Source: Bacteroides sp. 224 (GTDB taxonomy: Bacteria > Bacteroidota > Bacteroidia > Bacteroidales > Bacteroidaceae). Taken from it: a DNA stretch of 64,000 nt. The stretch spans positions 1 to 64,000 of the forward strand of contig NZ_QVMK01000010.1 of assembly GCF_010500995.1 (NCBI RefSeq), in the 5' to 3' direction. Positions 9,431-19,149 of this stretch are shown one piece after another. Position 1 is the stretch's first letter. Every line of letters begins with the position of its first letter. The translations under genes were made by a program, and so were the position numbers. The notes under the pieces are model-generated. The model made no database searches. It was not told the origin of the DNA and was given only the letters and a program-made list of their open reading frames with translations.

Positions 9431-10315
9431 ATGAAAAGGCTATTCGGAATTCTATTTCTTGTGAGTATTGTGCTCAACAGTAATGCTCAGTTATTGTGGA
9501 AGGTTTCGGGAAATGGTATAAAGCAACCATCCTATATATTTGGTACACACCATTTGGCTTCTCTATCTATCATCGACAGTATTCAAGGGCTTCGCCCGGC
9601 ATTCAACGAAGCCAACAGAATGATTGGAGAGATGGTATTATCCGAAACCCAAAGTCCTCAGTCCATACAACTCATGCAGGAAATGATGATGATGCCTGCC
9701 GACACCACCCTCAACATGTTGTTTACTACCGACGATTATGAACTGGTAAATAAATACGTAAAAGAGCATCTCAAGTTCGACATGAAAGATATGCCGAATC
9801 TACGTCCGGCTTTTATCAGCAATAACATCATTGTGATGCTATACCTCAAACACCATCCGGAGTTTAACCCCAAATTGCAGATGGATACTTTCTTTCAAAG
9901 CCAGGCAAAACAAAAAGGAAAGAAGATTATCGGACTTGAAACAATGGAATTTCAATGTAAGCTCCTGCTAAGCAGCACTACTCTGCAACGGCAAGCAGAT
10001 TTATTAGTCTGCACACTCAAAGATATCAATAAAGCCGTAGATGTAACTCAAAGGTTAACAACAGCTTATATGAATCAGAAGTTAGATACAATGCTCAAAA
10101 TCTCGGAAGAGAAAGAGCAATCCAAATGCGATCCTCTCCCGGAAGAAATGGAAGCAATGGTAGATAACCGAAATCGGGAATGGGTTAAACAGCTACCTGC
10201 TTTATTTGTGGAAGATTCAAATTTCGTAGCTGTAGGGGCTTTGCACCTGCCCGGAAAGAATGGATTAGTTAATTTATTAAGGAAAGAAGGCTTTTTGGTT
10301 GAAGCGGTTGATTGA
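9431..10315 (+). CDS. TraB/GumN family protein, exported
   Basis: A 294-aa TraB/GumN (PF01963) protein with a signal peptide (residues 1-19, ending SNAQ). The two hallmarks of the family are present: YIFGTHH near residue 37, and the C-terminal FVAVGALHLPGKNGLVNLL motif with a trailing EGF. Some family members are proposed metalloproteases (TIKI-like), but the bacterial role is unsettled. It probably shares a transcript with the NlpC/P60 gene. The perfect inverted repeat downstream could terminate it. Confidence 0.88.
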   Translation: MKRLFGILFLVSIVLNSNAQLLWKVSGNGIKQPSYIFGTHHLASLSIIDSIQGLRPAFNEANRMIGEMVLSETQSPQSIQLMQEMMMMPADTTLNMLFTTDDYELVNKYVKEHLKFDMKDMPNLRPAFISNNIIVMLYLKHHPEFNPKLQMDTFFQSQAKQKGKKIIGLETMEFQCKLLLSSTTLQRQADLLVCTLKDINKAVDVTQRLTTAYMNQKLDTMLKISEEKEQSKCDPLPEEMEAMVDNRNREWVKQLPALFVEDSNFVAVGALHLPGKNGLVNLLRKEGFLVEAVD

Positions 10316-10334
10316 TAGTATATTTCTATATTTT

Positions 10335-10433
10335 TTGAACCACAGATTAACGCAGATTAACACAGAGTTTTTAGTTTCCTGCGGCATCTTAACTTAAAAA
10401 TTCTGTGTTAATCTGCGTTAATCTGTGGTTCAA
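10335..10433. repeat. Intergenic perfect inverted repeat 3 (ACAGATTAA type)
   Basis: Arms 10335-10366 and 10402-10433 are exact reverse complements over 32 bp, separated by 35 nt. The arms contain ACAGATTAACGCAGATTAAC. It lies 20 nt after the TraB/GumN stop. Confidence 0.9.
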
Positions 10434-10487
10434 TATATTATAAGATAAAGAATGCCATGCACTTATCATAATAAAATCGCCTCAACA

Positions 10488-10519
10488 TTTGTCTAAACCA
10501 AATAAAACCCCTAATTTTG
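10488..10519 (+). promoter_or_regulatory. rplU-rpmA promoter
   Basis: TTTG at 10488-10491, a 20-nt spacer, then TAATTTTG at 10512-10519, close to the Bacteroidetes consensus. The predicted start near 10526 leaves a leader of about 80 nt before rplU, long enough for regulation by a ribosomal protein. I see no well-defined structure that I can name. Confidence 0.7.
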
Positions 10520-10605
10520 TGCCCGATTATTCCGCAACGGGTTGATTAAGTGTATTTAAGGAATTAAAAACCACCCGCCGGAGAAACCTGTATAAATAAT
10601 AACAG

Positions 10606-10923
10606 ATGTACGCAATTGTAGAGATCAATGGTCAGCAGTTTAAAGCTGAAGCTGGCAAAAAGTTGTTCGTTCACCACATTCAAGGTGCTGAAAACGGAGC
10701 AACAGTAGAGTTTGACAAAGTTCTTTTGGTAGACAAAGAAGGAGCTATTACAGTAGGAGCACCTACAGTAGACGGCGCAAAAGTTGTTTGCCAAGTTGTA
10801 TCAGAACTGGTTAAAGGTGACAAAGTAATCATATTCCACAAGAAAAGAAGAAAAGGTTACAGAAAACGCAACGGTCACCGTCAACAATTTACAGAGTTAA
10901 CAATTACAGAAGTAGTAGCTTAA
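10606..10923 (+). CDS. rplU: Ribosomal protein bL21
   Basis: A 105-aa large-subunit protein beginning [19 protein letters not shown] and containing [20 protein letters not shown], both typical of bL21. It binds 23S rRNA. The bL27 gene follows 22 nt downstream, which is the standard arrangement. Confidence 0.98.
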   Translation: MYAIVEINGQQFKAEAGKKLFVHHIQGAENGATVEFDKVLLVDKEGAITVGAPTVDGAKVVCQVVSELVKGDKVIIFHKKRRKGYRKRNGHRQQFTELTITEVVA

Positions 10924-10945
10924 TCAATTAAAAAAGTAAAAAGAA

Positions 10946-11218
10946 ATGGCACATAAGAAAGGTGTCGGTAGTTCGAAGAACGGCCGCGAATCGCAAAGTA
11001 AAAGATTAGGCGTGAAGATATTTGGTGGCGAAACTTGCAAAGCAGGTAATATCATCATTCGTCAAAGAGGTACTGAATTCCACCCAGGTGACAACATGGG
11101 TATGGGTAAAGACCACACTCTTTTCGCTTTAGTAGATGGAGTAGTTACTTTCAAAAGAGGTAAAAACGACAAGAGATTTGTTTCTATCGTTCCAACAGAA
11201 CAAGAAGCACAAGCGTAA
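10946..11218 (+). CDS. rpmA: Ribosomal protein bL27
   Basis: A 90-aa large-subunit protein with [16 protein letters not shown] at the N-terminus and the [21 protein letters not shown] core. The N-terminus reaches toward the peptidyl transferase centre in the mature form. There is no Firmicutes-type cleavable N-terminal extension. It is the second gene of rplU-rpmA and is followed by a strong terminator. Confidence 0.98.
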   Translation: MAHKKGVGSSKNGRESQSKRLGVKIFGGETCKAGNIIIRQRGTEFHPGDNMGMGKDHTLFALVDGVVTFKRGKNDKRFVSIVPTEQEAQA

Positions 11219-11247
11219 GGAATACTAAGATTATTTCAACTTTCAAT

Positions 11248-11290
11248 AAAAAGGCATGTAGTTTTCGAACTATATGCCTTTTATTTTTTC
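11248..11290 (+). terminator. Terminator after rpmA
   Basis: AAAAGGCAT...ATGCCTTTT stem with a near-continuous inner helix (TAGTT / AACTA) and a TTATTTTTT tail. It is probably usable from both sides by rpmA and the convergent GH20 gene. Confidence 0.85.
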
Positions 11291-11307
11291 TATAAGAGAA
11301 CAATGAA

Positions 11308-13614
11308 TTAATGGGGTGTATGCCACAATCTATCTCCGGATAATTCAATCTCATTCCCATCACTATCCAATACCTTCAGGCTGATAAACCCACCATTATT
11401 CATATCGAAATAGTACAACGTAATGGGTTGATAGCCGGCAGCCAGTGCTTTTTGCCCGGAAATCGTCACAGGACCATGAGGGCCATCGTTATCAACAACA
11501 ACATCATCTCCTACATACAGCATACTTCCATCATCGGAGCCTAATGTAAATGTATACACTCCATCTTTATCTATTTTGATGTAGCCGGAGTAGATTAATC
11601 CTCTTTTCCGGTTTACATCTTCCGGAACTACAATGCCGTCTACCACATAGTTTTGTTTCAAAGGAAGTTTCTCAATCTCCTCGCATTTCCGCGCAATACC
11701 TTCATGCCATGCCAACGCAAGTCCTTGCTCTACATTTTCCGGTTTGTCTGCCGAACGATATTCTTCTTTCCGATAAGACATTTTTATGATATCGGCTGCT
11801 GTTCCATCCGGACGATAAAAGCGCAAAGTAAAATCGGTAGTTTCATTAATGGTGAAAGGTCCTGTATATAAAGTAGACTCTTTGGTAGGTATACTTCCAT
11901 CAGTAGTATAATAAATAGAAATGTTTGGAAGCGGATTATTCCAAGTCACCTCCGTAGAGCCAATAAACGCGTTATTCAGATACGAGCCTTTCAGATCTAA
12001 CGGACGATAATTGATCTTCATAACATCCCAACGAGAGAAATGCGGGATAAGTCGTTGATAGAATTTATTCCACTCTTCGCGCTTGCTATAATTCCAGGCA
12101 ACTTCGCTCAACGCTGCCATGCGAGGCATTACCATATACTCCAATCGTTGGTAAGAAGGAATATATTCTGCCCAGGAATTGGCTTGTACACCTAAGATAT
12201 ATTTCTTTTGTTCATCAGTTAATCCTTCGGGTACCGGATCAAAATCATACACTCTGAACAAGGTTTGATCATCTTGCTTAAAATCGAAATAGTAATGAGA
12301 ATTAGGTGTTAAAATCACCTCGCTATGTTTAGATGTAGCAACATCTACGGCTGTAGGTGCCCAAGGTCTCCAAAACATTACAACAGCTCCTTCGGGCAAG
12401 CCACCTTCTATAATTTCATCCCAACCAATTAATTTCTTTCCATTGCCATCAAAGAAGGCTTTCATCTCTTTTACGAACCATGATTGCAATTCTTTTTCGT
12501 CTTTCAGCTTTTCTTTTTTAATACGGGCCTTACAATTCGGGCATTTTAACCAATTGTCTTTTTCCACCTCATCGGCTCCCATGTGTATATACGGATAAGG
12601 AAAGAGCTCAAATATTTCGGCATATACATCCTTGCAGAATTGGAGAGTCGCATCTTTACCCGGGCAAATTGGTGCCGAGAAAGTTCTTCCCCAACTTGCC
12701 TGATTGAAACAAGCAAGCTCCGGATATACCTTAATAGCCGCAGAGAAATGTCCCGGCATATCTACCTCGGGAATTACATCAATGCCCCGATCGGCAGCAT
12801 AAGCGATAACTTCGCGTATATCTTCCTGAGTATAGAACCCGCCATATTCTACAATTGTATCATTCTCAACCGGGCGCAATCTTTTTTCCGGAAGCTCATA
12901 ATCAGGGTTGTGTTCGTTCTTTGCATATTTCATGCAAGTCCTATCATGCTTATTGTAAGTACGCCATGCTCCATTTTCTGTCAGCAAAGGATACTTTTTA
13001 ATCTCCACTCTCCACCCTTGATCGTCTGTTAAATGCCAATGGAATTTATTGAATTTGTAGAGGGCCATCATATCCAAGAAGCGTTTCACTTCTTCTTTAT
13101 CAAAAAAATGACGGGCATCATCCATCATCATTCCGCGCCATTCCCATGCCGGTTCGTCTTTTACAATCATGGCTTGCATGCCGATGCTGCTTTTTCCCTC
13201 AGTATTAGATTGCGGCAACAACTGGCGGATGGTTTGAATTCCCAATATCACTCCACGGGGATTAGAACCTTCCAAACATACTCCTTTATCATTAACAGTT
13301 AACGCATATTGGTCTTTCTCCCCCAATTCGGAATTTAAAAGCAAAGAAATGTTCTTTCCGGCATCGGCTCCTTCCACTACCGAAAGTGAAAAGCCGGTCT
13401 GCTTCAATATATGTTCCTGCAAATAGGTTGCTGCTACTGCCAACTCGGGTTGAGCATAGTAAATCTTCGCATCGGCATTTAATACAAACTGTCCGTTGAG
13501 CATGGTAAGTTCTGCCGGAAGCGGAATCAGGTTAACATCTTCTGTTTTTACATTTGTACAGCCTGTTGCAAACAGAAAAACGAACAGAGCCGCCCACAAA
13601 TTTCTCATTGTCAT
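11308..13614 (-). CDS. Beta-N-acetylhexosaminidase, GH20, lipoprotein
   Basis: A 768-aa exo-hexosaminidase that releases terminal GlcNAc/GalNAc, as used by gut Bacteroides on host glycans. The lipobox LFATGC gives lipidated Cys19. Domain order: GH20b N-terminal domain (about 25-150), GH20 TIM barrel (about 155-500) with the catalytic pair Asp348-Glu349 in MGADEVEKDNW, a chitobiase/Fn3-associated segment near 545-600 (YYTTDGSIPTKES), and a C-terminal PA14-like domain near 630-760 (GSDDGSMLYVGDDVVVDNDG). Start: ATG at 13614; a second ATG two codons later is possible. It stands alone and diverges from serS. Confidence 0.93.
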   Translation of the reverse strand: MTMRNLWAALFVFLFATGCTNVKTEDVNLIPLPAELTMLNGQFVLNADAKIYYAQPELAVAATYLQEHILKQTGFSLSVVEGADAGKNISLLLNSELGEKDQYALTVNDKGVCLEGSNPRGVILGIQTIRQLLPQSNTEGKSSIGMQAMIVKDEPAWEWRGMMMDDARHFFDKEEVKRFLDMMALYKFNKFHWHLTDDQGWRVEIKKYPLLTENGAWRTYNKHDRTCMKYAKNEHNPDYELPEKRLRPVENDTIVEYGGFYTQEDIREVIAYAADRGIDVIPEVDMPGHFSAAIKVYPELACFNQASWGRTFSAPICPGKDATLQFCKDVYAEIFELFPYPYIHMGADEVEKDNWLKCPNCKARIKKEKLKDEKELQSWFVKEMKAFFDGNGKKLIGWDEIIEGGLPEGAVVMFWRPWAPTAVDVATSKHSEVILTPNSHYYFDFKQDDQTLFRVYDFDPVPEGLTDEQKKYILGVQANSWAEYIPSYQRLEYMVMPRMAALSEVAWNYSKREEWNKFYQRLIPHFSRWDVMKINYRPLDLKGSYLNNAFIGSTEVTWNNPLPNISIYYTTDGSIPTKESTLYTGPFTINETTDFTLRFYRPDGTAADIIKMSYRKEEYRSADKPENVEQGLALAWHEGIARKCEEIEKLPLKQNYVVDGIVVPEDVNRKRGLIYSGYIKIDKDGVYTFTLGSDDGSMLYVGDDVVVDNDGPHGPVTISGQKALAAGYQPITLYYFDMNNGGFISLKVLDSDGNEIELSGDRLWHTPH

Positions 13615-13741
13615 TAAACTTTGGTTAGTAACTACATAAAACCGAGTGCCAAGTTACAAAAAGATTTTTTCCTCTAAAAGTATAGCTACAAACTTTTTGA
13701 ATAATCTGTTTATTCTGTATGTATCTGCACCTTAAAATATG

Positions 13742-13749
13742 TATCTTTG
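13742..13749 (+). promoter_or_regulatory. -7 box of the serS promoter
   Basis: TATCTTTG, 39 nt before the serS ATG. No clear -33 TTTG is seen at the right distance. Confidence 0.55.
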
Positions 13750-13787
13750 CATAATTTTTAAAGAAGAAATTCATAAATAACAATAAC

Positions 13788-15062
13788 ATGCTTACCATTA
13801 AACAAATTACAGAAAACACGGAGGAGGTGCTTCGTGGTCTGGAGAAAAAGCATCTCAAAAATGCCAAAGAAACCATAGAAAAGGTAATTGAGGTAAATGA
13901 CAAAAGAAAGCAAACTCAAACCTTATTAGATAGTAACCTTGCCGAAGTAAATGCCTTATCCAAAACCATTGGTCAACTCATGAAAGAGGGCAAGAAAGAG
14001 GAAGCCGATAAAGCAAGAACCCGCGTAGGAGAAATGAAGGAGGGCAATAAAGCTTTGGAGATTACTTTAAGTGAAACCGAAAATGAATTGCAAGAACTCC
14101 TTTACACCATTCCCAACATCCCCAACGAAAGTGTACCCGAAGGTTATGGAGCCGAAGACAATTTAGTAGAACGTACCGGAGGAAATGAAGTATCACTTCC
14201 TGCCGATGCTCTTCCACATTGGGACCTTGCTAAGAAATATGATCTGATAGATTTCGAACTCGGCGTGAAAATCGCCGGGGCTGGTTTTCCTGTATATAAA
14301 GGAAGAGGAGCACGCCTCCAACGTGCGCTCATCAACTTCTTTTTAGATGAAGCACGGGATGCCGGATACCTGGAAATAGAACCTCCTTATGTAGTAAATG
14401 AAGCATCCGGATATGGTACCGGACAATTACCGGATAAAGAAGGACAAATGTATCATGCCACTGCCGATAATTTATACCTGATTCCTACAGCAGAAGTTCC
14501 GGTAACCAACATTTACCGGGATGTTATTCTGGACGAAAAAGAATTGCCTATTAAGAACTGTGCTTATTCTGCATGTTTCCGTCGCGAAGCCGGATCTTAT
14601 GGAAAAGACGTACGCGGTTTAAACCGGTTACACCAATTTAATAAGGTGGAAATTGTACGTATCGACAAGCCCGAGCATTCTTATGAATCTTTAAATGAAA
14701 TGATAGAGCATGTAGAAAACCTTGTATCTAAACTGGAATTGCCCTATCGTATCCTTCGTCTTTGCGGTGGTGATATGAGTTTTACTTCTGCTATTACTTT
14801 CGACTTCGAAGTATATTCCGCAGCACAAAAACGCTGGTTGGAAGTTAGCTCTGTTTCTAACTTCGAATCTTATCAGGCCAACCGCTTGAAGTGTCGCTAC
14901 CGTACAGCAGAAAAGAAAACAGAGTTATGCCATACGTTAAATGGTTCTGCGTTGGCGTTACCTCGTATTTTGGCTGCGCTATTGGAAAACAATCAGACAC
15001 CGGAGGGTATTCGTATTCCTAAGGTATTGGTTCCGTATTGCGGGTTTGAGATTATTGATTAA
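13788..15062 (+). CDS. serS: Seryl-tRNA synthetase
   Basis: A 424-aa class II aminoacyl-tRNA synthetase that charges tRNA(Ser). The N-terminal coiled-coil arm (residues about 25-100, rich in K and E) binds the long variable arm. Class II motif 2 is seen as CFRREAGSYGKDVRGL near 262-277, and the C-terminal part has CGGDMSFTSA and LPRILAALLENNQ (motif 3 region). Length is normal. It is monocistronic, with a -7 box at 13742 and inverted repeat 4 downstream. Confidence 0.98.
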   Translation: MLTIKQITENTEEVLRGLEKKHLKNAKETIEKVIEVNDKRKQTQTLLDSNLAEVNALSKTIGQLMKEGKKEEADKARTRVGEMKEGNKALEITLSETENELQELLYTIPNIPNESVPEGYGAEDNLVERTGGNEVSLPADALPHWDLAKKYDLIDFELGVKIAGAGFPVYKGRGARLQRALINFFLDEARDAGYLEIEPPYVVNEASGYGTGQLPDKEGQMYHATADNLYLIPTAEVPVTNIYRDVILDEKELPIKNCAYSACFRREAGSYGKDVRGLNRLHQFNKVEIVRIDKPEHSYESLNEMIEHVENLVSKLELPYRILRLCGGDMSFTSAITFDFEVYSAAQKRWLEVSSVSNFESYQANRLKCRYRTAEKKTELCHTLNGSALALPRILAALLENNQTPEGIRIPKVLVPYCGFEIID

Positions 15063-15080
15063 TACATTATTATGATATAA

Positions 15081-15140
15081 AACACAGAGACACTGAGACA
15101 CTGAGTTTTTAATACTTTGTGGCTTTGTGACTCTGTGTTC
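15081..15140. repeat. Intergenic inverted repeat 4 (CTCTGTG type)
   Basis: Left arm 15081-15105 (AACACAGAGACACTGAG...) and right arm 15116-15140 (...GTGACTCTGTGTTC) are imperfectly complementary with a 10-nt loop. It follows serS. Confidence 0.75.
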
Positions 15141-15176
15141 TTAATAATAACATTTACTTATTCCAAGACCCCTCCC

Positions 15177-15207
15177 TTTCATATTTCATAAAGAACCATT
15201 ATCTTTG
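15177..15207 (+). promoter_or_regulatory. Promoter of the NfnAB-like gene
   Basis: TTTC at 15177-15180, exactly 19 nt of spacer, then TATCTTTG at 15200-15207: a one-mismatch version of the Bacteroidetes consensus. The ATG lies 58 nt further on. Confidence 0.7.
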
Positions 15208-15264
15208 CAAAAGATTATCATATTATCACCGATTACGTAATAAAACCAACATAATTAATAGGTA

Positions 15265-17553
15265 ATGAACAAAATCATTAACAAAGAGCAGTTTTCTGAA
15301 AAAGTTTTCAAATTAGAAATCGAAGCTCCATTAATTGCCAAATCACGCAAGGCAGGACACTTTGTAATTGTACGTGTGGGCGAAAAAGGCGAACGCGTGC
15401 CATTAACCATTGCAGGAGCCGATCTTCAAAAAGGAACCATCACATTGGTTGTGCAGGAAGTCGGACTTTCATCCAAAAGATTAAGCGAACTTAAAGTTGG
15501 CGATTATATTACAGACGTGGTTGGTCCTTTGGGACAAGCTACACACATCGAAAACTTCGGCACAGTAATATGTGCAGGTGGTGGTGTAGGTGTTGCTCCC
15601 ATGCTTCCTATCGTGCAAGCACTTAAAGCTGCCGGCAACAGAGTTATCACTGTATTGGCCGGAAGAACCAAAGAACTTATTATTCTTGAGAAAGAAATGC
15701 GTGAAAGTTCGGACGAAGTTATTATTATGACAGATGATGGTTCGTACGGAAAGAAAGGGCTTGTAACCGAAGGAGTAGAAGAAGTGATAAAACGTGAAAA
15801 AGTAAACAAATGCTTTGCCATTGGCCCCGCCATTATGATGAAGTTTATCTGCTTACTCACTAAAAAATATGAGATTCCTACAGATGTTTCGTTAAATACC
15901 ATCATGGTAGATGGAACAGGTATGTGCGGTGCCTGCCGTATTACAGTGGGAGGAAAAACCAAATTCGTTTGTGTAGATGGTCCGGAGTTTGACGGACACC
16001 AAGTTGATTTCGATGAAATGCTGAAACGTATGCGCGCATTCTCTTCCATCGAACAAGATGAAATGAAAAAACTGCAAGCAAGCTGTGAAGCAACTAAATC
16101 CGAAAACTTAGACGGTAGAGATGCTCCCTGGCGCGAGGAACTTCGCAAAAGCATGAAAGCGAAAGACCGCAGCAGCATTGAGCGCGTTCACATGAACGAG
16201 TTAGAACCTACCTACCGTATTCAGCACCGTATGGAAGAAGTAAACAGAGGCTTGAACAAAGAGCAAGCGCTGATTGAAGCCAAACGCTGTCTGGATTGTG
16301 CCAACCCCGGCTGTGTGGAAGGCTGCCCTGTTGAGATCGACATTCCTCGTTTTATTAAAAACATAGAGCGTGGCGAATTTCTGGAAGCAGCTAAAACGCT
16401 GAAAGAAACCAGTGCACTGCCTGCTGTATGTGGTCGTGTTTGTCCGCAAGAAAAACAGTGTGAATCTAAATGTATTCACCTGAAAATGGGCAAAGAAGCA
16501 GTAGCTATTGGTAACCTGGAAAGATTCGCTGCCGATTATGAACGCGAAAGTGGCCAGATCTATATACCTGAAATCAAAAACAAAAACGGTATTAAAATTG
16601 CTGTTATAGGTTCGGGACCTGCCGGTCTTGCTTTTGCCGGTGATATGATCAAATTTGGCTATGACGTTACAGTCTTTGAAGCTTTACACGAAATTGGCGG
16701 TGTACTTAAATATGGTATTCCGGAATTCCGTTTGCCCAATAAAATTGTAGATGTCGAAATAGAGAGTCTTCGTAAAATGGGCGTTGTTTTTGAGAAAGAC
16801 TGCATTGTAGGCAAAACCATCAGTGTGGAAGATCTTAAAGAAGAAGGCTTTAAAGGATTCTTTGTAGCTTCGGGGGCAGGTTTACCAAACTTCATGAACA
16901 TTCCCGGAGAGAACTCCATCAACATCATGTCATCCAACGAATACCTGACTCGCGTTAACTTGATGGATGCAGCAAGCCCGGAATCGGACACCCCTGTTAC
17001 ATTCGGAAAAAATGTAGCTGTAATCGGAGGAGGTAATACCGCTATGGACTCTGTACGTACTGCCATGCGCTTAGGTGCAGAAAGGGCCATGATCATTTAT
17101 CGCCGTTCTGAAGAAGAAATGCCTGCACGTATCGAAGAAGTTAAACATGCTAAAGAAGAAGGCATTGAGTTTCTCACTTTGCATAACCCCATCGAATATA
17201 TCGCAGATGAAGAAGGACGCGTAAAACAAGTTATTCTTCAAAAAATGGAATTGGGAGAGCCCGATGCTTCCGGACGTCGTCGTCCTGTTGCTATCGAAGG
17301 AGCTACCGAAACCATTGATATTGATTTGGCTATCGTAAGCGTAGGAGTATCTCCTAACCCCATTGTTCCAAGTTCCATTAAAGGACTTGAAATGGGTAAA
17401 TGGGGGACTATCAATGTAGACGATAATATGGAATCATCCATTCCTATGATATTTGCGGGTGGCGACATTGTGCGCGGTGGCGCTACTGTTATCCTTGCAA
17501 TGGGTGATGGAAGAAAGGCTGCGGCTGCTATGAATGAAAAACTGAAGAAGTAA
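15265..17553 (+). CDS. Fused NfnAB-like flavoprotein (DHODH B NAD-binding subunit + glutamate synthase small-subunit-like)
   Basis: A 762-aa fusion. Residues about 1-270 are a PyrK/SudB/NfnA-like FAD-NAD reductase domain ending in a [2Fe-2S] cluster site (Cys221, Cys224, Cys236 visible, in GMCGACRITVGG and KFVCVDG). Residues about 300-762 are GltD/NfnB-like, with two 4Fe-4S clusters formed by Cys342/345/350/354 and Cys389/393/399/403, an FAD loop GSGPAG at 449-454, and a second Rossmann motif IGGGNTAMD for NADPH. Databases usually call it bifunctional dihydroorotate dehydrogenase B/glutamate synthase. The domain pair also matches the electron-bifurcating NADH-dependent ferredoxin:NADP oxidoreductase. 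It stands alone, with no glutamate synthase large subunit nearby, which favours the transhydrogenase role. Confidence 0.88.
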   Translation: MNKIINKEQFSEKVFKLEIEAPLIAKSRKAGHFVIVRVGEKGERVPLTIAGADLQKGTITLVVQEVGLSSKRLSELKVGDYITDVVGPLGQATHIENFGTVICAGGGVGVAPMLPIVQALKAAGNRVITVLAGRTKELIILEKEMRESSDEVIIMTDDGSYGKKGLVTEGVEEVIKREKVNKCFAIGPAIMMKFICLLTKKYEIPTDVSLNTIMVDGTGMCGACRITVGGKTKFVCVDGPEFDGHQVDFDEMLKRMRAFSSIEQDEMKKLQASCEATKSENLDGRDAPWREELRKSMKAKDRSSIERVHMNELEPTYRIQHRMEEVNRGLNKEQALIEAKRCLDCANPGCVEGCPVEIDIPRFIKNIERGEFLEAAKTLKETSALPAVCGRVCPQEKQCESKCIHLKMGKEAVAIGNLERFAADYERESGQIYIPEIKNKNGIKIAVIGSGPAGLAFAGDMIKFGYDVTVFEALHEIGGVLKYGIPEFRLPNKIVDVEIESLRKMGVVFEKDCIVGKTISVEDLKEEGFKGFFVASGAGLPNFMNIPGENSINIMSSNEYLTRVNLMDAASPESDTPVTFGKNVAVIGGGNTAMDSVRTAMRLGAERAMIIYRRSEEEMPARIEEVKHAKEEGIEFLTLHNPIEYIADEEGRVKQVILQKMELGEPDASGRRRPVAIEGATETIDIDLAIVSVGVSPNPIVPSSIKGLEMGKWGTINVDDNMESSIPMIFAGGDIVRGGATVILAMGDGRKAAAAMNEKLKK

Positions 17554-17572
17554 GAGGCTTCTCATGATACAG

Positions 17573-17612
17573 AAACCGCCCGGCATTGCAATTGCAGTAC
17601 CGGGCGGTTTTG
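17573..17612 (+). terminator. Terminator after the NfnAB-like gene
   Basis: An 11-bp GC-rich stem, AAACCGCCCGG / CCGGGCGGTTT, with an 18-nt loop and a TTTTG tail. Confidence 0.85.
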
Positions 17613-17694
17613 TATTTACTTATTTTGATAACTCAATGCTTTCTCTCAATAACACATTAAGTTATTGATTTAATTCAATGCATTCCTTCACTAA

Positions 17695-18045
17695 TCAAAC
17701 CACTTTATTTGTTTCCGGGTCGGGAAATACCACTGTTGGTTTAAATGTCTTGGCTTCTTCAAAGTCCATAAGTGCATACGACATGATAATTACAATATCG
17801 CCCGGTTGTACCTTACGAGCGGCTGCACCATTCAAACAGATTTGTCCGCCCCCTCTTTCTCCTTTAATAATATAAGTTTCAAAGCGCTCCCCATTGTTGT
17901 TATTCACAATGTGTACTTTCTCGCCCGCAATCATATTAGCTGCATCCATTAAATCTTCATCAATGGTAATGCTACCCATATAATTAAGATTTGCCTCCGT
18001 TACCCGAGCACAATGCAACTTTGATTTCAACACTTCAATCATCAT
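17695..18045 (-). CDS. panD: Aspartate 1-decarboxylase, pyruvoyl type
   Basis: Makes beta-alanine from aspartate for pantothenate synthesis. The 116-aa proenzyme has the self-cleavage site Gly24-Ser25 in NYMGSITID, at the same numbering as E. coli PanD. Ser25 becomes the pyruvoyl group. The [19 protein letters not shown] segment is typical. It lies 17 nt downstream of panC on the same strand. The two enzymes supply and use beta-alanine, so a panC-panD operon is clear. Confidence 0.96.
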   Translation of the reverse strand: MMIEVLKSKLHCARVTEANLNYMGSITIDEDLMDAANMIAGEKVHIVNNNNGERFETYIIKGERGGGQICLNGAAARKVQPGDIVIIMSYALMDFEEAKTFKPTVVFPDPETNKVV

Positions 18046-18062
18046 AATAAAGTTCTTTTTAT

Positions 18063-18911
18063 TTAGATTCCTTTATACTTTATGTTATCTATCAGGCGAA
18101 CATCACCACAAAATACAGCTATACAACCAACTATGTAATCCGTCTCCTCCCACTCACTTACCGGTTGCAACGTATACCCGTTGACAATTGAAAAATATTC
18201 CAATTTCAAGCCCGCCGCATTTTCAATAGCTTCCTCTACAAAGTGCTGTGTTTCAGCTATTGTATGAGTCTGTGCAAAGGTAGTACTTTTAAATAATGAT
18301 TGAGAGATTTTTAATGCATTTTCACGCTCCTCCACCGAAAGACGCATATTCCGACTGCTCAAAGCCAAGCCATCTGCTTCGCGAACAATCGGACAACCTA
18401 CAATCTCTATATGGTATTTTAGTTGCTTAGTCATTTCACGAATAATTGCCAACTGCTGAAAGTCTTTCTCTCCAAAATAAGCCCGGTCCGGTTGCACTGC
18501 GTCAAATAATTTGCTTACAATTTGGCATACTCCATTAAAATGTCCCGGACGAAATGCCCCCTCCATAACAGTATCCAAAGGAGAATAATCAAATTGGCGT
18601 GTATCAGGCTCCGGATACATATCTTCTACAGACGGAACAAAAACATACGAAGCGCCTGTTTCTTCCAGTAGTTTACAATCTGACTCTAAGGTACGAGGAT
18701 ATTTAGCTAAATCACTTTTATCATTGAACTGTGTAGGATTCACAAATATACTTACTACTGTGACATCATTACCTTCAACTGACTTTTGAACAAGAGATGC
18801 ATGACCTTCATGAAGCGCGCCCATAGTTGGAACAAATCCTATCTTCTGATTGAGCAATCTGGCTTCAGATAATGTATTCTGCAATTCTTTTATGGTATAA
18901 ATCGTTTTCAT
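18063..18911 (-). CDS. panC: Pantothenate synthetase
   Basis: Joins pantoate and beta-alanine with ATP, through a pantoyl-adenylate. With the ATG at 18911 the protein is 282 aa, matching the family (E. coli 283). A longer frame from 18992 adds 27 residues unlike any PanC, so it was not chosen. The class-I synthetase-like nucleotide motif HEGH is at 34-37 ([10 protein letters not shown]), with [10 protein letters not shown], and SSRNMRLS near 188. It is first in panC-panD. Confidence 0.96.
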   Translation of the reverse strand: MKTIYTIKELQNTLSEARLLNQKIGFVPTMGALHEGHASLVQKSVEGNDVTVVSIFVNPTQFNDKSDLAKYPRTLESDCKLLEETGASYVFVPSVEDMYPEPDTRQFDYSPLDTVMEGAFRPGHFNGVCQIVSKLFDAVQPDRAYFGEKDFQQLAIIREMTKQLKYHIEIVGCPIVREADGLALSSRNMRLSVEERENALKISQSLFKSTTFAQTHTIAETQHFVEEAIENAAGLKLEYFSIVNGYTLQPVSEWEETDYIVGCIAVFCGDVRLIDNIKYKGI

Positions 18912-19120
18912 TCGATTCAAATTACGTTGTCTATTTTCTAAAAAAACGATGCAAAATAAACCATTATTTAGCATATAAAGAAGAAATATCATAAATTAAT
19001 GCTAAAGGGAGAATGTAAGCACATAAAGAAGACCTCCAATTGACACTGATAATCAACCACTTAACAATTCATAAGGAATTATAGAAAGCCCTGTCTTGCT
19101 TTTTAGCCGGTTTTTTTTTA

Positions 19121-19128
19121 TATCTTTG
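19121..19128 (+). promoter_or_regulatory. -7 box of the GT5-like / DUF4270 operon
   Basis: TATCTTTG. Transcription would start near 19135, so the frame that opens at 19096 is upstream of the message. This supports the ATG at 19150. Confidence 0.6.
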
Positions 19129-19149
19129 CAGAATATTTACGAGACTATT

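Noticed and set aside
12583-13302. Two plus-strand frames inside the GH20 gene
   Set aside because: They are antisense to the GH20 catalytic barrel and have no recognisable content.
15504-16178. 224-codon minus-strand frame inside the NfnAB-like gene
   Set aside because: It is antisense to a well-supported gene with all catalytic motifs, and its own product shows no domain or start signal.
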